A DNA stretch of 9,143 nt from Gammaproteobacteria bacterium (lineage in GTDB: Bacteria; Pseudomonadota; Gammaproteobacteria; Arenicellales; Poriferihabitantaceae). Each line of letters begins with the position of its first letter. The first letter of the stretch is position 1. The translations under genes were made by a program, and so were the position numbers. Location of the stretch: contig JAHRAW010000028.1 of the NCBI GenBank assembly GCA_020027415.1, positions 1 through 9,143 on the forward strand. The letters are read 5' to 3'. Shown in pieces: positions 7,111 to 9,143 of this stretch. The notes under the pieces are model-generated. The model was not told the origin of the DNA. It saw nothing but the letters and a program-made list of their open reading frames with translations, and made no database searches.

Positions 7111-7197
7111 TGGTACCGAGGGTCGGACTCGAACCGACACTGGGTTGCCCCAACCAGATTTTGAATCTGGCGCGTCTACCAATTTCGCCACCCCGGC
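7111..7197 (-). tRNA. tRNA-Leu, anticodon CAA
   Basis: On the minus strand an 87-nucleotide tRNA folds fully. The 7-bp acceptor stem begins GCCGGGG and contains two G-U pairs. The D arm has GCG/CGC around AAATTGGTAGA. The anticodon stem CCAGA/TCTGG closes the loop TTCAAAA, with anticodon CAA at 7161-7163, reading UUG. A long variable arm (TGGG-GCAA-CCCA) marks it as class II. The T arm is GTCGG-TTCGAGT-CCGAC, the discriminator base is A, and CCA is encoded. The length and 3' end match E. coli tRNA-Leu genes. It is oriented against its neighbours glmM and queA and appears to have its own promoter. Confidence 0.97.
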
Positions 7198-7206
7198 ACA
7201 GCCACC

Positions 7207-7235
7207 AATATAAACGCTTTGGCGGTCGGATTCAA
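7207..7235 (-). promoter_or_regulatory. Sigma-70-type promoter of tRNA-Leu
   Basis: On the minus strand, TTGAAT (7230-7235, four of six to the -35 consensus) is followed after exactly 17 bases by TATATT (7207-7212, five of six to the -10). Transcription would start near 7200, only a few bases before the mature tRNA 5' end at 7197, a usual arrangement for tRNA genes. Confidence 0.7.
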
Positions 7236-7273
7236 CCAGTTCACTATTCATCGCGCTCGCGAACCGGAACTCG

Positions 7274-8356
7274 ATGCCGATGCACCCCCGTCTAGTTGAC
7301 TACCCCCTGCCGCCCGAGTTAATCGCCCAGTTCCCGTCCGCCGAGCGCACCGCCAGCCGATTATTAACCATCTGCGCGCAAGGCGGTGACGGTGGCGGCG
7401 AAAGTGGCGATGCGTTGCGCGAAATTCAGTTTGCGCAACTCGGCAAAATGCTGACCCCCGGCGATGTGCTGGTAGTCAACAACACCCGCGTACTACCCGC
7501 CCGCCTCAACGCGCGCAAGCCCAGCGGCGGCGGCGTAGAAATTATGTTAGAACGCATCCTGGATTCCCGCCACGCGCTGGTGCAACTGCGTTCCAACAAA
7601 CCCATACGCATATCCCAGACGCTACAAGTAGACGCCGCCAAACTAACCGTCACCGACCGTCGCAACGGGTTTTTCATCTTAGAATGCAGCGACCATGACG
7701 AGATGCCGACCTTGTTTCAGTCGCACGGCAAAGTACCGCTGCCGCCGTATATTCGGCGACCGGCGGCGGCCGCAGATTTGCAGCGTTACCAAACCGTATA
7801 CGCGCGCGTGCAAGGCGCAGTAGCCGCACCAACCGCCGGCTTACATTTCGACCAACCGCTCATCAACGCATTACAACAAGCGGGAATTGAATGGCTGCCG
7901 ATTACCCTACATGTAGGCGCCGGCACCTTCCAACCGCTGCGCGCCGAAACCGCCGAAGCCCACCGCATGCACCGCGAATGGATTGAAGTTGACCGCCACG
8001 CCTGCGCGCGCATCACCCACGCAAAATCACGCGGCAACAGAATCATCGCAGTCGGCACCACCGTAGTGCGCGCGTTGGAAACCGCAGCCCGCAACGGACC
8101 CCTCAAACCCCACCACGGAGACACCGACCTATTCATCGTTCCCGGCTACCGCTTCCGCGTAGTGGACGCCCTAATTACCAACTTCCACCTACCCCGTTCC
8201 ACCCTATTAATGCTGGTATGCGCTTTTGCCGGCACCGAAAAAATCATGCGCGCGTATCAACACGCAATCGCCCACAAATTCCGTTTTTACAGTTATGGTG
8301 ACGCGATGTTCGTAGAACGCGCACCCGCCGCCAACGCGTCTCCCGATAGCCGATAA
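7274..8356 (+). CDS. queA: S-adenosylmethionine:tRNA ribosyltransferase-isomerase QueA
   Basis: A 360-residue protein (E. coli QueA 356). Known reaction: it transfers and isomerises the ribosyl part of SAM onto 7-aminomethyl-7-deazaguanine at position 34 of tRNAs with GUN anticodons, forming epoxyqueuosine. Conserved blocks are present in order: NNTRVLPARL from residue 69, PTAGLHF near 186-192, VGAGTFQPL at 214-222, AEAHRMHREW soon after, VGTTVVRALE, and NFHLPRSTL at 303-311. A short glycine-rich stretch (GGDGGGESGDA) near residues 37-47 looks like a small insertion in a variable loop. The start is ATG 7274 or the in-frame ATG at 7280; GGA about seven bases before the first favours 7274. Leucine codons CTA and TTA are much commoner here than in glmM. 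tgt, often next to queA, does not follow. Confidence 0.96.
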   Translation: MPMHPRLVDYPLPPELIAQFPSAERTASRLLTICAQGGDGGGESGDALREIQFAQLGKMLTPGDVLVVNNTRVLPARLNARKPSGGGVEIMLERILDSRHALVQLRSNKPIRISQTLQVDAAKLTVTDRRNGFFILECSDHDEMPTLFQSHGKVPLPPYIRRPAAAADLQRYQTVYARVQGAVAAPTAGLHFDQPLINALQQAGIEWLPITLHVGAGTFQPLRAETAEAHRMHREWIEVDRHACARITHAKSRGNRIIAVGTTVVRALETAARNGPLKPHHGDTDLFIVPGYRFRVVDALITNFHLPRSTLLMLVCAFAGTEKIMRAYQHAIAHKFRFYSYGDAMFVERAPAANASPDSR

Positions 8357-8363
8357 TCACCCC

Positions 8364-9143
8364 ATGTCCGCACTCATCAAAACCTATCTCAAACAAATCG
8401 CCGCCATCGCCGCGCGCGGAGACCAAGCCACCGAATTCTCCTACCGCACGCCGATAGAGACGCTACTCAAAAACACGGTCGCGGAGTTAGCCGAGGCCAC
8501 TGCTTCCGACAACGCCGCCGAAATCCTACAGGAACCGAGTCGCACGCAACACATCGGTGCGCCGGACTTTCGCATTACAGCAAGAAGCGGCGGCATAATC
8601 GGCTATGTGGAATGCAAAAAACCAGACGCCAACCTGCGCGCCGCCACCACCAAAGCGCAAATCGCAAGATACCGCGCCTTATCTTCCAACATCATGCTCA
8701 CCGATTCATGGCGTTGGCATCTGCTGCGCAACGGCAAACCTATTAAAGAAGTCACGCTGGGCGAAAACCCGAGCCAAAACACCCAAACCGAATTCACCGA
8801 ACTCTTGCGCATATTTTTCACTGCCCAAGTCGAAAAAATCGGCGACGCCAAACTCCTTGCCGAAGCCTTGGCCGGGCGCTGTGTAATTTTAAGCAGAGGA
8901 TTAAAAACCCATGAAAATGATTCCACCCAATTTCGTCTGCACGGCTTATTCGAAAGTTTTAAAACTGCTCTGGATGCCAACCTTAAATTCCCCGCCTTTG
9001 CCGATACCTTTGCGCAAACCTTAGTCTACTGCCTGCTACTCGCAAAACTAAAAGCGCCGCTCAGTAGCAAACTGGATTTATATAACATCAACCGTCACAT
9101 CCCCGCCAATTTCGCGTTGATTCGAGAAATTGCACTGTTCATG
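8364..9143 (+). CDS. Restriction-modification enzyme, Eco57I/type IIG-like, N-terminal part
   Basis: An open frame of 260 codons from ATG 8364 to the window end with no stop; the 3' part is missing. The product begins like the N-terminus of fused restriction endonuclease/N6-adenine methyltransferases. It has IKTYLKQIAAIAARGDQATE with SYR at 26-28, then a PD-(D/E)xK nuclease core: APDF at 66-69 and YVECKK at 81-86, giving putative catalytic D68, E83 and K85. A segment LTDSWRWHLLRNG follows, then a helical part with FADTFAQTLVYCLLLAKL, typical of the linker before the methyltransferase domain. The methyltransferase motifs (FxGxG, NPPF/NPPY) would lie beyond the edge. It starts seven bases after the queA stop with no clear Shine-Dalgarno, so translation may be coupled. 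A type ISP or BREX/DISARM-type relative is possible; the missing C-terminus would decide. Confidence 0.85.
   Translation, partial: MSALIKTYLKQIAAIAARGDQATEFSYRTPIETLLKNTVAELAEATASDNAAEILQEPSRTQHIGAPDFRITARSGGIIGYVECKKPDANLRAATTKAQIARYRALSSNIMLTDSWRWHLLRNGKPIKEVTLGENPSQNTQTEFTELLRIFFTAQVEKIGDAKLLAEALAGRCVILSRGLKTHENDSTQFRLHGLFESFKTALDANLKFPAFADTFAQTLVYCLLLAKLKAPLSSKLDLYNINRHIPANFALIREIALFM

Noticed and set aside
7077..7295. Plus-strand frame of 72 codons giving a product with PRVGLEPT
   Set aside because: This is the well-known artefact of translating the antisense of a tRNA gene; the tRNA-Leu at 7111-7197 explains it.

Overview
The window looks like chromosomal DNA from a moderately GC-rich proteobacterium, most likely a gammaproteobacterium. 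The reasons are the rlmE-ftsH-glmM gene order, FtsH and GlmM motifs that fall at almost the same residue numbers as in E. coli, a CCA-encoding tRNA-Leu, and an Frc of the same length as E. coli Frc (416 aa). No genus can be named from sequence alone.

Layout. Positions 1-321 hold no convincing gene, but the right part carries a cluster of GCGGGAATGACGA-type repeats. Positions 322-2570 (minus strand) are a two-gene unit, frc (formyl-CoA:oxalate CoA-transferase) followed 20 bases later by qor (zinc-independent NADPH:quinone reductase). A 222-base divergent region (2571-2792) with a perfect 8-bp palindrome separates this from the plus-strand housekeeping block rlmE (2793-3437), ftsH (GTG start at 3666, to 5639) and glmM (5671-7017). 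A minus-strand tRNA-Leu(CAA) with a good sigma-70-type promoter lies at 7111-7197. It is followed by plus-strand queA (7274-8356). Seven bases later begins the N-terminal part of a large Eco57I/type IIG-like restriction-modification enzyme, which is cut by the window end.

How the genes work together. rlmE, ftsH and glmM are core functions: 23S rRNA methylation, membrane protein quality control and UDP-GlcNAc supply. The folP gene that usually sits between ftsH and glmM in gammaproteobacteria is absent, and so are tpiA and secG between glmM and the tRNA. frc points to oxalate/formyl-CoA metabolism, but its usual partner oxc is not in the window. queA makes epoxyqueuosine in tRNA; its common neighbour tgt is not directly downstream, and a restriction-modification gene sits there instead.

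Nothing here is clearly a new biological system. The most open-ended parts are the truncated restriction-modification gene and whatever follows it, the change in codon and strand composition at about 7.1-7.3 kb, the palindrome between frc and rlmE, and the structured ftsH leader.
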